Source: Herbaspirillum sp. alder98
GTDB taxonomy: Bacteria; Pseudomonadota; Gammaproteobacteria; Burkholderiales; Burkholderiaceae_D
Direction: 5' to 3'
Assembly: GCF_020179755.1 (NCBI RefSeq)
Contig: NZ_JAIUCY010000008.1
Location: forward strand, 124,001-188,000
DNA length: 64,000 nucleotides
Of this stretch, positions 35,082 through 43,646 are shown in pieces; positions within the stretch are counted from its first letter, which is position 1, and every line of letters starts with the position of its first letter. A program made the translations under genes and the position numbers. The notes under the pieces were generated by a model. It had not been told where the DNA came from. It searched no databases and worked only from the letters and a program-made list of their open reading frames with translations.

Positions 35082-35417
35082 TTACTGAGAACCGCCACCC
35101 GCACCGCCGGCTCCGCCAGCTGCACCTGCGCCACCGGCTGCACCTGCACCTGTGCCACCGCTATTGCCGCCAGGGGCAGTACCCATCGGACCATCCTTCA
35201 GTTCCTGCGCATTCGGATTGGCCTTCGAGCCGTGATCCTTTTCAGTCTTGTGCTTGCGGGTCGTCTTGTCGGTCGCCTTGCTCGACGCGCCCGAGGTAGG
35301 GGCCGCGCCATCGCTGGCAGCACCTGGTGTGCTGGAAGTCTGCGCCAGGGCGCCCGTGCTGAAGGCGGCGGCAACAATGGCCGCGCCGATGAACTTGAGA
35401 GTCGGTTGCTTGGTCAT
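35082..35417 (-). CDS. Small secreted Gly/Ala-rich protein
   Basis: 111 residues, not recognised. Signal peptide MTKQPTLKFIGAAIVAAAFSTGALA with cleavage at ALA|QTSS. The mature part has a Ser/Ala/Thr stretch, a basic KATDKTTRKHKTEKDHGSKA segment and a C-terminal run of Gly-Ala-Gly repeats. Such proteins are common in Burkholderiales and have no known role. Start supported by AGGAG six bases upstream; the longer open frame is not supported. Confidence 0.7.
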   Translation of the reverse strand: MTKQPTLKFIGAAIVAAAFSTGALAQTSSTPGAASDGAAPTSGASSKATDKTTRKHKTEKDHGSKANPNAQELKDGPMGTAPGGNSGGTGAGAAGGAGAAGGAGGAGGGSQ

Positions 35418-35572
35418 GCCAGTCTCCTTATGAATTGCTGACTGCGGCTGCAGGCAGTGAAGACATGCTAGACATTCGCGGTAGCGTGCGCAGTCGGACT
35501 GCGCTTCAAACAGGTGTCGGCGGTCGTCGCACCCGGCTGACAGCGGATGTTGCTGAGCTGCGCGAATACCCA

Positions 35573-35601
35573 ATAAAAACGGACCTCCGAAGAGATCCGT
35601 T
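35573..35601 (-). terminator. Intrinsic terminator for the small RHH-like gene
   Basis: On the minus strand AACGGA-T-CTC-TTCG-GAG-G-TCCGTT, a stem with a stable TTCG loop and one mismatch, then TTTATT. About 110 bases downstream of the gene at 35713-35916. Confidence 0.75.
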
Positions 35602-35712
35602 CTTGTTGGTTTTCGTTAGGATTTTTCTAACCGTATAACTCCATAACGAGACAACCTCACGCTAAATGGAAGGGCGTGGCAGGACCCGTCCGGGTTCAGT
35701 TACAGGGGACGA

Positions 35713-35916
35713 TCATTTGCGTACCGCCGCATCGATGGCGCTGACGATAGCAATCGCTTTCTCGATCACTTCGGCCTGGCTGGCCACCCGCATGCTGGTC
35801 TTGAGCAGATGCAGTTGCTCACGGGTAGTCTTGCTGACCGGTACGTTGATGAAGCCGTCCGGATCCTGGACAAAACCTGGATCAATCTGGTTTTCCTGGG
35901 TTTTTCTTCTGGCCAC
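35713..35916 (-). CDS. Small protein, possible ribbon-helix-helix DNA-binding protein
   Basis: 67 residues. A basic N-terminus (VARRKTQENQ) precedes a possible beta strand and two helices (GFINVPVSKTTREQLHLLK; ASQAEVIEKAIAIVSAI) that fit a ribbon-helix-helix fold. Family not recognised. Start taken at GTG 35916 because GAGGAG is six bases upstream; an ATG at 35952 would add 12 residues without a binding site. It stands alone; no toxin-like partner is adjacent. Confidence 0.6.
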   Translation of the reverse strand: MARRKTQENQIDPGFVQDPDGFINVPVSKTTREQLHLLKTSMRVASQAEVIEKAIAIVSAIDAAVRK

Positions 35917-35952
35917 GTTGCGCTCCTCGTTGTTGAAAATGATGGCTTGCAT

Positions 35953-36294
35953 TATGGCGGGTTATGACCGTAGAGCACAGCAAAAGGTCCCAAAAAAATT
36001 GATGTTAAGAAAACGATACGCTATTTATTCCTAACTGCTGAGAGAAAGTGGGAAAGCTGACAGGTTTAGTTGGATTAATGGCACGCTGAGGTCAAACATA
36101 AACTGTTAGAACTTCAAAAGAATTTCGCTTTATTTTTCGCGTCATTAGTCAATAGATGGTTGCGCGGCAATACGCGACGGCATGCAATGATGACGCAATA
36201 GATTTTTTAGTCTTGCCGGTACCATGGCAATTGGCGCCCACGTGATCGTAATGAAGCAACTATTTAGTTGAATTTACTTTTTTGGGGGGAAGAA
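35953..36294. other. AT-rich intergenic stretch
   Basis: About 340 bases with unusually high AT content for this genome and no supported gene. It contains the upstream region of the RHH-like gene and the 3' end of the 80-residue gene. No convincing hairpin terminator or promoter was found. Confidence 0.4.
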
Positions 36295-36537
36295 TCAGGC
36301 ATTGCCGGCATGGCCCAGCATGATGTGGTCGACATAGTGCCTGGCTTCATCCATGCCGGCCAGTTCGGCGGCGCGGCTGGTGCGGTAGACATGGAAGGGG
36401 TCGGTGATGTGCGGCAGCAAGGTCGTCGCTCCCTTGACCACTGAGAGCGCATCGACCGCCCAGCCAAGACGATCGTGTATGCACGTCACATGCAATTCGT
36501 ATTCCTTGTAGTTGGAAACGCGCTCATATTGCTCCAT
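36295..36537 (-). CDS. Small hypothetical protein
   Basis: 80 residues, not recognised. MEQYERVSNYKEYELHVTCIHDRLGWAVDALSV starts a compact, probably cytoplasmic protein without signal or membrane segment. GAGGTG five bases before the ATG at 36537 supports translation; the longer frame is antisense to the SRPBCC gene and is not credible. Divergent from that gene over about 210 bases. Confidence 0.6.
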   Translation of the reverse strand: MEQYERVSNYKEYELHVTCIHDRLGWAVDALSVVKGATTLLPHITDPFHVYRTSRAAELAGMDEARHYVDHIMLGHAGNA

Positions 36538-36747
36538 GATGCACCTCGCAGGTGGTCGACAATGATGGCAGTGCGGTGGGGGAGAAATGCGGGAAGCCGG
36601 AGGGCGCTGCCGGACTTTAAGCATAGCAAACAGCAGCGCTTCTTCAAGCTCGGCAGCCTGCGTCGTCCATAAATGCTTCAGGGCAAACATGTCCTGTGGC
36701 ATCTTGTCATATCGGGAACAACATTTACTTAACAAAAGGATGGATTC

Positions 36748-37260
36748 ATGGCTGAAAGACTTTCTGCGCCGTTCGTCATCGAGCGCACTTTTGCCGCGCC
36801 TCGCGCGCTGGTATACGCCGCGCTCACCGAAGCCCGGCACCTGGGTCAATGGATGGCGCCGGCCGGCATGGAGATCACGCAGTGTAACGTCGATGCCCGT
36901 CCCGACGGCGTATTTCATTACGCCATGAAGGCACGCGGCTTTGCCGCCGCGCCCACGATGTGGGGCAAGTGGACCTTTCGCGAACTGGATGCGCCGCAAC
37001 GCCTGGTGGTGGTGGTGCAGTTCAGCGATGCCGACGGCGGCGTTACCCGCCATCCGCTGGCGGCGCAATGGCCGCTGCTGACGCTGTCGACTACCACGCT
37101 CACCGAAACGGCGGGCAGCACCGTGATGCATGTCGAGTGGCGCGCCCTCGATGCCGATGCCGGTGAGGAAGCCATCTTCAACGCATCGCACGCAGCCATG
37201 ACGATGGGATGGCGAGCGACGATGGATGTGCTGGACAGCTATTTGCAGCAACAGAAATAA
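36748..37260 (+). CDS. SRPBCC/AHSA1 domain protein
   Basis: 170 residues forming one START-like (AHSA1) domain: FVIERTFAAPRALVYAALTEARHLGQWMAPAG at the start, GKWTFRELDAPQRLVV in the middle and a long C-terminal helix (GWRATMDVLDSYLQ). Such single-domain proteins bind hydrophobic ligands or act as stress or cochaperone-like factors; no ligand can be named. Monocistronic; a REP-like element follows. Confidence 0.85.
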   Translation: MAERLSAPFVIERTFAAPRALVYAALTEARHLGQWMAPAGMEITQCNVDARPDGVFHYAMKARGFAAAPTMWGKWTFRELDAPQRLVVVVQFSDADGGVTRHPLAAQWPLLTLSTTTLTETAGSTVMHVEWRALDADAGEEAIFNASHAAMTMGWRATMDVLDSYLQQQK

Positions 37261-37282
37261 GGATTGGTCTCGTCGCTACGTC

Positions 37283-37425
37283 ACATGAGTCACTGGATCC
37301 CGGCATTCGCCGGGACGACTGCGGTTTAGTGCGTCGTCCTGGAAAGTCAGGACCCAGCGTCTTTCGTCGCATGTCCACCCGCTACGTAAGCTGCTGGGTC
37401 CCTGCCTGCACAGGGACGACGGTCG
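37283..37425. repeat. REP-like palindromic elements (one half and one full unit)
   Basis: Three hairpins: TCCCGGC-ATTC-GCCGGGA (37298-37315), GTCCTG-GAAAGT-CAGGAC (37336-37353) and TCCCTG-CCTGCA-CAGGGA (37399-37416). Between the last two, ACCCAG can pair with CTGGGT. This is the same fold plan as the 116-bp units at 48.5 kb but with diverged sequence. Located between the SRPBCC gene and the sulfonate operon. Confidence 0.65.
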
Positions 37426-37458
37426 ACTGCCGTCCCGACTGCGAGCGCATAAGAACAT

Positions 37459-37500
37459 ACGAATTCATTCGTTCAGCGAAATTTTCTCCGTGCCTATACT
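37459..37500 (+). promoter_or_regulatory. Promoter and palindrome of the sulfonate operon
   Basis: TTCAGC (37472-37477) and TATACT (37495-37500) are 17 bases apart; transcription would begin near 37507, about 52 bases before the first gene. A 14-base inverted repeat ACGAAT-TC-ATTCGT (37459-37472) abuts the -35 and may be an operator. No CysB or Cbl consensus could be recognised with confidence. Confidence 0.5.
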
Positions 37501-37558
37501 GGCTCGCAGCATGTCGCCCGGCATGTCTTGCAACGGTTGGCACAGGAGAAAGACCGGC

Positions 37559-38638
37559 ATGAGATCGGATCGCAGGAGTTTGCTCAAACACGTCGCCATC
37601 GGTAGCGCAGCGCTGCTGACTTTTCCACTCCATGCCGCCGGCGCGCGGCCCACGATTATTCGTATCGGCGTGGCCCAGCAGGGCATCGGCAATCCACCCA
37701 CTTTTTCCGGCAGTTCGGCTGCGGTGGCCAATGCCAAGGGCTGGATCGAAGACGAATTCAAGGCCGACGGCATCAAGATCGAGTGGTTCTTCTTCAAGGG
37801 GGCAGGGCCGGCGGTCAATGAAGCATTGACCAACCAGCAACTCGACTTTGCTTTCCAGGGCGACCTGCCCTCCATCGTGGCCCGATCGGCCGGGCTCAAG
37901 ACCAAGCTGGTGCTGGCTACCGGCGTGCGCTCCAATATCTACCTGGCGGTGCCGCCCGATTCGCCCATCCAGTCGGTGAAAGACCTGCAAGGCAAGCGCG
38001 TGGCCATCTTCAAAGGCACCAATGCCCAACTGCCGATCAACCGCGTGCTCGAAGCCAATGGCCTGAAGGAACGCGACCTGCGCTCGATCAACCTGGACCA
38101 GGCCACCACCCTGGCCGCGCTTTCCACCAAGGACATCGACGCCGCATTCGGCAATATCAATCTTTTGCGCCTGCGCGACAAGAATGCCGCGCGCATCGTC
38201 TTTACCAGCAAGGGCCAGTCGCCGGTCTTCACGACCCAGTCACATGTGCTGGTGACGGAACAATTCGAACAGCAGTATCCCGAGATCACGGCGCGGGTGG
38301 TGAAGACTTTCGTCAAGACCGCAAAATGGGCCTCGGACGAAGTCAATCGCGAAGAGGTGTTACGGCTATGGGCGCGCGCCGGCACTCCCTATGAACACTG
38401 GCGCGAGGACTACGACGGCCAGCCGCTGAGGGTGCGCATCAATCCTAACTTCGACCCCTTCCTGGTGGCGCGCTACAAGGACTCGGTCGAGCAGGCTTAT
38501 CGTCTCAAACTGAGTCGATCGCGCTTCGAGGTCGAACAATGGATCGACCAGCGCTACCTGAAGGCAGCGCTCAAGGAATTGAACCTGGAAAACTACTGGC
38601 CGGTCTTCCAGCCCAACGGCAAGATCCTGGGGACCTGA
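37559..38638 (+). CDS. Aliphatic sulfonate-type ABC transporter substrate-binding protein
   Basis: 359 residues, SsuA/TauA family. The N-terminus MRSDRRSLLKHVAIGSAALLTF resembles a twin-arginine signal. The mature region starts TIIRIGVAQQGIGNPP and has AGPAVNEALTNQQLDFAFQGDLPSIVA and LQGKRVAIFKGTNAQ, characteristic of sulfonate/nitrate/taurine-binding proteins. First gene of a six-gene operon; three bases separate it from the first permease. Start at ATG 37559, with AGGAG ten bases upstream. The exact sulfonate is unknown. Confidence 0.85.
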   Translation: MRSDRRSLLKHVAIGSAALLTFPLHAAGARPTIIRIGVAQQGIGNPPTFSGSSAAVANAKGWIEDEFKADGIKIEWFFFKGAGPAVNEALTNQQLDFAFQGDLPSIVARSAGLKTKLVLATGVRSNIYLAVPPDSPIQSVKDLQGKRVAIFKGTNAQLPINRVLEANGLKERDLRSINLDQATTLAALSTKDIDAAFGNINLLRLRDKNAARIVFTSKGQSPVFTTQSHVLVTEQFEQQYPEITARVVKTFVKTAKWASDEVNREEVLRLWARAGTPYEHWREDYDGQPLRVRINPNFDPFLVARYKDSVEQAYRLKLSRSRFEVEQWIDQRYLKAALKELNLENYWPVFQPNGKILGT

Positions 38639-38641
38639 TCC

Positions 38642-39484
38642 ATGCGCGCGCAACCCGCAGCTCTGACAGCGCCGCCGGCGCCACTGAACAGGTCGAATCA
38701 TCGCAGCGCCTACACGGCGTTTTTCAGGAAGTCGGCGTCATTCTGGCTGGCCCTGCCGTTTCCCCTGGGCCTGTTGCTGTTATGGGCCCTTGCCGCGCAA
38801 CAGGGCTGGGTGGCGCCGCAGGTCTTGCCGTCGCCGCAGGCGGTGCTGGCGACCTTCACCGAACTGATCCAGTCCGGTGAACTGTTCGATAACCTGAAGA
38901 TCAGTTTTTTGCGGGTCGTGCTCGGCTTCGGCGTGGGTGTGGCGGGTGGCTTGCTGCTGGGCGTGGCGATGGGCTTGTCGCCCCTGTTCAAGGATTATTT
39001 CTATCCCTTCTTCAAGGCCTTCAGCCAGGTGCCGGTGCTGGGATGGCTGCCGTTGCTGATGCTGCTGGTCGGCATCGACGAAGCGCTCAAGATCATCCTG
39101 ATTGCCAAGGCCGCGCTGGTCCCGATTGCCGTCAATACCTACAAGGGCATCGAGAACGTTCCGGCGCGTTATGTCGACGTCGCCCGGGTGCTGCGTTTCT
39201 CGCGCTGGCAACTGCTGTGGCGGGTGATTTTTCCAGCAGCGCTGCCGCCGATCTGGAACGGCGTGCGCTACGGCTTTACCCATGCCTGGCTGGCGCTGGT
39301 GGTGGTCGAATTGCTGGCATCCTCGGAAGGCCTGGGCTACATGATCGTTTTCGGTCGCCAGTTATTTCAGCTCGACGTGGTGATCGCCGCAGTCGTGGTG
39401 GTGGGCGTGGTCGGTTACCTGGGGGACCAGGTGCTGGCGCGCATCGAAGTGATCCTGCTCGGCTGGCGCCGCAGTGGATTTTAA
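38642..39484 (+). CDS. Sulfonate-type ABC transporter permease (1)
   Basis: 280 residues, SsuC/TauC-type permease with about six membrane segments. Typical features are LPSPQAVLATFTELIQSGELFDNLKISFLRVVLGF and the EAA loop IENVPARYVDVARVLRFSRWQLLWRVIFPAALPPIWNG that docks on the ATPase. Starts three bases after the binding-protein stop. A second, different permease follows, so the channel is probably a heterodimer, unlike the usual SsuC homodimer. Confidence 0.87.
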   Translation: MRAQPAALTAPPAPLNRSNHRSAYTAFFRKSASFWLALPFPLGLLLLWALAAQQGWVAPQVLPSPQAVLATFTELIQSGELFDNLKISFLRVVLGFGVGVAGGLLLGVAMGLSPLFKDYFYPFFKAFSQVPVLGWLPLLMLLVGIDEALKIILIAKAALVPIAVNTYKGIENVPARYVDVARVLRFSRWQLLWRVIFPAALPPIWNGVRYGFTHAWLALVVVELLASSEGLGYMIVFGRQLFQLDVVIAAVVVVGVVGYLGDQVLARIEVILLGWRRSGF

Positions 39485-39493
39485 GGAGCCGTC

Positions 39494-40294
39494 ATGCGCC
39501 AGGAAGATCGAATCGATCGTCACCCGATACCCAGGGCATTGCGCGGGTGGGTCCTGCCGTTGGGGCTGGTGTTCTTGTGGTGGCTTGCCGCCTATAACAA
39601 TTGGTCGACGTCGCCATTGCTGGTGCCACCCGCCAAGGTGTGGGACACCGCCGTGCAGCAGTTGCTCAGCGGCGACCTGGCGCGCGCCCTGTATGCCAGC
39701 GTGCGACGTGACCTGATCGGTCTGGCCATCGGCGTGTCGGCGGGCTTGGTGTTCGGCACCGCCTTCGGTCTGTCGCGCCTGTTCGAGCGCATGATCGGAC
39801 CAAGCTTTCATACGGTGAAGCAGATATCGCTGTTTGCGTGGATTCCCTTGCTGTCGGTCTGGTTCGGCCTGGGCGACGCCGCCAAGGTGGCTTTCCTGTC
39901 GCTGGCCGCATTCTTCCCGGTGGTCCTCAATACCTTCGAAGGCATACGCAGCGTGCCGGGCGAATTGATCGAAGCCGCCCGCGTGCTGAAATTCACCCGC
40001 GTGCAATGGCTTACCAAACTGGTCTTGCCGGCGGCGGCGCCCTCCATCCTGGCCGGTTTTCACCTGGCGCTGGTGTATGCCTGGCTGGCCACGCTGGGCG
40101 CCGAGTATCTGCTGGTGTCGGGGCAGGGCATCGGCAACACCATGATCGATGGTCGCGAGCTGTTCCTGATGGACCTGGTGATCTTCGGCGTGATCGTGGT
40201 CGGCTTCGTCGGCTTTGCATTGAACTGGCTGGCCGCCAGGCTCGAAACGCGCCTGCTGGCGTGGCGCGGCCGCTCGGTGGCGCAATTCCAATAA
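39494..40294 (+). CDS. Sulfonate-type ABC transporter permease (2)
   Basis: 266 residues, same family as the previous gene but clearly diverged. Has VPPAKVWDTAVQQLLSGDL, FAWIPLLSVWFGLGDAAKVAFL and the EAA loop IRSVPGELIEAARVLKFTRVQWLTKLVLPAAAPSILAG. Ten bases separate it from permease 1, and AAGGAG stands before its ATG. Probably forms a heterodimer with permease 1. Confidence 0.87.
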   Translation: MRQEDRIDRHPIPRALRGWVLPLGLVFLWWLAAYNNWSTSPLLVPPAKVWDTAVQQLLSGDLARALYASVRRDLIGLAIGVSAGLVFGTAFGLSRLFERMIGPSFHTVKQISLFAWIPLLSVWFGLGDAAKVAFLSLAAFFPVVLNTFEGIRSVPGELIEAARVLKFTRVQWLTKLVLPAAAPSILAGFHLALVYAWLATLGAEYLLVSGQGIGNTMIDGRELFLMDLVIFGVIVVGFVGFALNWLAARLETRLLAWRGRSVAQFQ

Positions 40295-40309
40295 CACCAA
40301 GGAGTCAGC

Positions 40310-41149
40310 ATGGCGCAAGCCGGTACGCTGGAAATCCAGCATCTGAGTAAATCGTATCCGGTCAAGGGCGGCCAACTGGCCGTGCTGGAAGATGTGACGC
40401 TCAACATCGAACCCGGCGAATTCGTCAGCATCGTCGGCACCAGCGGTTGCGGCAAGTCGACCTTGCTGCGCCTGATCGTCGGCCTGGAAGATCAATACCA
40501 GGGGCAGGTCCTGCTGGATGGTGAGCGCATCGTCGGCACCAGCCTGCGGCGCGGCATCGTGTTCCAGGAGCACCGGCTGTTTCCGTGGCTGACCGTAGAA
40601 GGCAATATCGAACTCGGCCTGCTCAACGCCAGGCAGACGCCGGCGCAGAAGCGCGAGGCCGTGCGCGAGCACATCGCGCTGGTCGGCCTGCAGGGCTTCG
40701 AAAAGTCTTATCCGCATCAATTGTCGGGTGGCATGGCGCAGCGGGTGGCGATTGCCCGGGCGCTGGTCAGCAAGCCTGAGATCCTGTTGCTCGATGAACC
40801 GTTCGGCGCGCTAGACGCCATGACCCGCGCCTATCTGCAGCAAGAGCTGCATCGCCTGTGGCAAGCCGAAGGCATCACCATGATCCTGGTCACGCACGAT
40901 GTCGAGGAAGCGGTCTACCTGGGCAACAAGGTGGTGGTGATGGAGCCGCGCCCGGGGCGCATACGACGCATCGTACCGGTGGAACTGTCGCATCCCCGCG
41001 AGCGGGCCGGCACCGCCTTTGCGAGCGTCAAGCAGCGGGTGCTGGCCGAGTTCTCGCACGATGGCGCCAGCCTGGCCGAAGCACCGCTCAAGCCGGACTT
41101 GCCGCCCGCCACGCAGATCGTGCCGGCACTATGGCAATTCGCGGTATGA
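40310..41149 (+). CDS. Sulfonate-type ABC transporter ATP-binding protein
   Basis: 279 residues, SsuB/TauB type. Walker A GTSGCGKS (43-50), signature LSGGMAQR near 138, Walker B LLLDEPFGALD near 160 and switch VTHDVEEAVYLGNKV. The C-terminal about 50 residues are an extension seen in SsuB proteins. Completes the importer with the three preceding genes. A 138-base gap without a clear signal separates it from the TauD gene. Confidence 0.9.
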   Translation: MAQAGTLEIQHLSKSYPVKGGQLAVLEDVTLNIEPGEFVSIVGTSGCGKSTLLRLIVGLEDQYQGQVLLDGERIVGTSLRRGIVFQEHRLFPWLTVEGNIELGLLNARQTPAQKREAVREHIALVGLQGFEKSYPHQLSGGMAQRVAIARALVSKPEILLLDEPFGALDAMTRAYLQQELHRLWQAEGITMILVTHDVEEAVYLGNKVVVMEPRPGRIRRIVPVELSHPRERAGTAFASVKQRVLAEFSHDGASLAEAPLKPDLPPATQIVPALWQFAV

Positions 41150-41287
41150 ACAGGTCGCCCGATAGCGGCAGTGCGTTGGCCGGTGCCGATGTCACCGTCG
41201 CCACACCTCGGTGCCAGCGCTGCTGGCCAGGTCTGTCCAACCGCCCGACGTTGCCCCCGAATCGTCCCACCCAACAAGGAGATAGCC

Positions 41288-42211
41288 ATGCCTGAAAACC
41301 TGCTCGAACTGCAACCGGTCGCCGGTCGTATCGGCGCCGAGGTGCGCAATGTACGTTTGTCCGCAGCGCTGGAGCCGGCCACGTTCGCGGCCATCCGCGC
41401 CGCACTGTTGCGGCACAAGGTCCTGTTTTTCCGGGGCCAGCAGCATCTCGACGATAGCGGCCAGGAAGGTTTCGCCAAGCTGTGGGGTGAATTGGTGGCG
41501 CATCCGACGGTGCCGGTGCGGGATGGCACCGGCTATCTGCTGGAACTCGATTCCGAGCATGGCGGTCGTGCCAATTCGTGGCACACCGACGTTACCTTCG
41601 ACCTGGCCTATCCCCAGGCGTCGATCCTGCGGGCAGTCGAGATCCCGGCGGCCGGTGGCGACACCGTCTGGGCCAATACCGCCCAGGCCTATCTCGATCT
41701 GCCGGCGCCACTGCGGCAGTTGGCCGATCAGCTGTGGGCCCTGCACACCAACGATTATGACTACGCTGCGCGCTTCAATACCGATGCGGCAGGCCTGAAG
41801 CGCTACCGTGAAATATTCACCTCGACCATCTATGAAACCGAGCATCCGGTGGTGCGCGTGCATCCCGAGACCGGCGAGCGCACGCTGGTGCTGGGTCATT
41901 TCGTCAAGAAATTGCTGGGACTGCCCACCAGCGACTCCGATCATCTGCTGCAATTGCTGGCCAGCTACGTGACCCGGCTGGAAAACACCGTGCGCTGGCG
42001 CTGGTCGGTGGGTGACGTCGTCATCTGGGACAACCGCGCCACCCAGCACTACGCCATCAATGACTATGGCGACCAGCGCCGCGTGGTGAGGCGGGTGACC
42101 GTGGCCGGCGACATACCGGTATCGGTCGATGGTCGCACCAGCCTGTCGCGCAGCGAGCGGCGCCAGGCGGCTGAAGCCGTGCGTGCCCCAGAACAGGCAT
42201 TGGCATCATGA
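41288..42211 (+). CDS. TauD/TfdA family 2-oxoglutarate-dependent dioxygenase
   Basis: 307 residues. Fe(II)/2-oxoglutarate oxygenase: metal ligands His99 and Asp101 (WHTDVTF) and His254 (RATQHYAIND); Arg in RRVVRRVT near the C-terminus should bind 2-oxoglutarate. Members release sulfite from taurine, other alkylsulfonates or alkyl sulfates. AAGGAG is six bases before the ATG at 41288; the longer frame is not supported. Its stop overlaps the next gene (ATGA). Substrate could be taurine or an alkyl sulfate; not decidable here. Confidence 0.87.
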   Translation: MPENLLELQPVAGRIGAEVRNVRLSAALEPATFAAIRAALLRHKVLFFRGQQHLDDSGQEGFAKLWGELVAHPTVPVRDGTGYLLELDSEHGGRANSWHTDVTFDLAYPQASILRAVEIPAAGGDTVWANTAQAYLDLPAPLRQLADQLWALHTNDYDYAARFNTDAAGLKRYREIFTSTIYETEHPVVRVHPETGERTLVLGHFVKKLLGLPTSDSDHLLQLLASYVTRLENTVRWRWSVGDVVIWDNRATQHYAINDYGDQRRVVRRVTVAGDIPVSVDGRTSLSRSERRQAAEAVRAPEQALAS

Positions 42212-43575
42212 GCGGCCCGCGCAAGCAACTGAAGCTGGGCGCGTTTGTCATGGCCACGGGCCATCACGTGGCCGGTTGGCGGCATGCGGGGGCCCAACCC
42301 GATGCCGGGCAGAATATCGCGCATTATCGGCAGATCGCCCAGACCGCGGAGCGCGCCAGGTTCGATGCCTTGTTCCTGGCCGACGGCGTAGCCATTCGCG
42401 CCCACGACCAGGAAACCTTGCATCGCACCGCACGCGCGGCCTCGTTCGAGCCGTTGACCCTGCTGTCGGCCTTGTCACAGGTCACCGAAAATATCGGCCT
42501 GGTGGCGACCGTGTCGACCACCTATAACGAGCCGTACCACGTGGCCCGCAAGTTCGCCTCGCTCGACCATCTGAGCCATGGCCGGGCCGGCTGGAATGTG
42601 GTTACTTCCTGGTCCGAGCACGAAGCGCAGAACTTCAATCTTGATCGGCATCCCGAACATGGCGCCCGTTACGAGCGCGCCGAGGAATTCGTCGATGTAG
42701 TGCGTGGCCTGTGGGACAGCTGGGAGGATGACGCCTTTCGCTACGACCAGCAGCAGGGCGTGCTGTTCGATCCCGACAAGCTGCACACGATTCATCATCG
42801 CGGCAAGCATTTTGCAGTCAAGGGTCCGTTGAATGTGGCGCGTCCGGTGCAGGGGCATCCGGTGATCGTGCAGGCCGGTTCTTCCGACGCCGGCCAGGAC
42901 CTGGCGGCCCGCACGGCCGAGGTGATCTTTACCGCCCAGCAATCGTTGCAGGACGCGCAGGCCTTCTACAGCAGTCTCAAATCGCGCATGGAGCGTTATG
43001 GTCGCGATCCCGACCAGTTGAAGATCATGCCGGGTGTTTTCCCGGTGGTGGGCCGCAGCCACAGCGAGGCGCAAGAGAAATATGAGGAGCTGCAATCGCT
43101 GATCCATCCCAGCGTCGGGGTGTCGATGCTGCAGCAGCACCTGGGCGGCATCGATCTGACCGGGTATCCGCTGGATGGGCCGCTGCCGGAGAACCTGAAA
43201 GAGCCCAACGGCACCAAGAGCCGTTTCCAGCTGGTCACGGCGCTGGCGCGGCGCGAGAACCTGACGCTGCGGCAGTTATACCTGCGGGTGGCCACCGCAC
43301 GCGGGCACTGGTCGCTGTACGGCACGCCGGAAAGCATCGTCGATCAGCTGGAAGAATGGTTCACCAAGGGCGCTGCAGACGGCTTTAACATCATGCCGCC
43401 GACCTTGCCGGGTGGGCTGGATGATTTCGTGGCGCTGGTGTTGCCCGAACTGCGCCGGCGCGGACTGTTCCGTACCGAATACGAGGGCCGCACCTTGCGC
43501 GAGAACCTGGGGCTGGCGCGACCGGCGCACCGGGTCTATCGACAGGATGAGCGGTGGGCGGGCAAGGTGGCGTGA
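42208..43575 (+). CDS. FMN-dependent monooxygenase, NtaA/SnaA/DszA subfamily
   Basis: 455 residues, bacterial luciferase-like TIM barrel. The subfamily marks are LSHGRAGWNVVTSWSEHEAQNFN, RYERAEEFVDVVRGLWDSWEDDAF and GHPVIVQAGSSDAGQDLAARTAEVIFTAQ. It is longer than SsuD (about 380) and closer to NtaA and DszA, which act on nitrilotriacetate and dibenzothiophene sulfone. In this operon an organosulfur substrate is likely. It needs reduced FMN from a separate flavin reductase, and no reductase gene is present nearby. Starts inside the tauD-like stop codon, so the two are co-translated. Confidence 0.87.
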   Translation: MSGPRKQLKLGAFVMATGHHVAGWRHAGAQPDAGQNIAHYRQIAQTAERARFDALFLADGVAIRAHDQETLHRTARAASFEPLTLLSALSQVTENIGLVATVSTTYNEPYHVARKFASLDHLSHGRAGWNVVTSWSEHEAQNFNLDRHPEHGARYERAEEFVDVVRGLWDSWEDDAFRYDQQQGVLFDPDKLHTIHHRGKHFAVKGPLNVARPVQGHPVIVQAGSSDAGQDLAARTAEVIFTAQQSLQDAQAFYSSLKSRMERYGRDPDQLKIMPGVFPVVGRSHSEAQEKYEELQSLIHPSVGVSMLQQHLGGIDLTGYPLDGPLPENLKEPNGTKSRFQLVTALARRENLTLRQLYLRVATARGHWSLYGTPESIVDQLEEWFTKGAADGFNIMPPTLPGGLDDFVALVLPELRRRGLFRTEYEGRTLRENLGLARPAHRVYRQDERWAGKVA

Positions 43576-43611
43576 CGCTCTGCAAAGCAATGCCGCCCAG
43601 GGGGCTTCGGG

Positions 43612-43617
43612 TATGAT
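43612..43617 (+). promoter_or_regulatory. -10 box upstream of the Mks-like operon
   Basis: TATGAT, a good -10 match, 30 bases before the TTG start of the first gene. No clear -35; the short gap (71 bases) after the monooxygenase gene leaves readthrough possible. Confidence 0.4.
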
Positions 43618-43646
43618 GTGGCGCTCGATCCCAACCGAAACCTAAA

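Noticed and set aside
35713-35916. Antitoxin of a toxin-antitoxin pair
   Set aside because: RHH-like fold is possible, but no toxin-like gene lies next to it.
36295-37251. 318-codon frame opposite the SRPBCC gene
   Set aside because: Only its last 80 codons, with their own ribosome binding site, look real; the rest is antisense to a clear domain protein.
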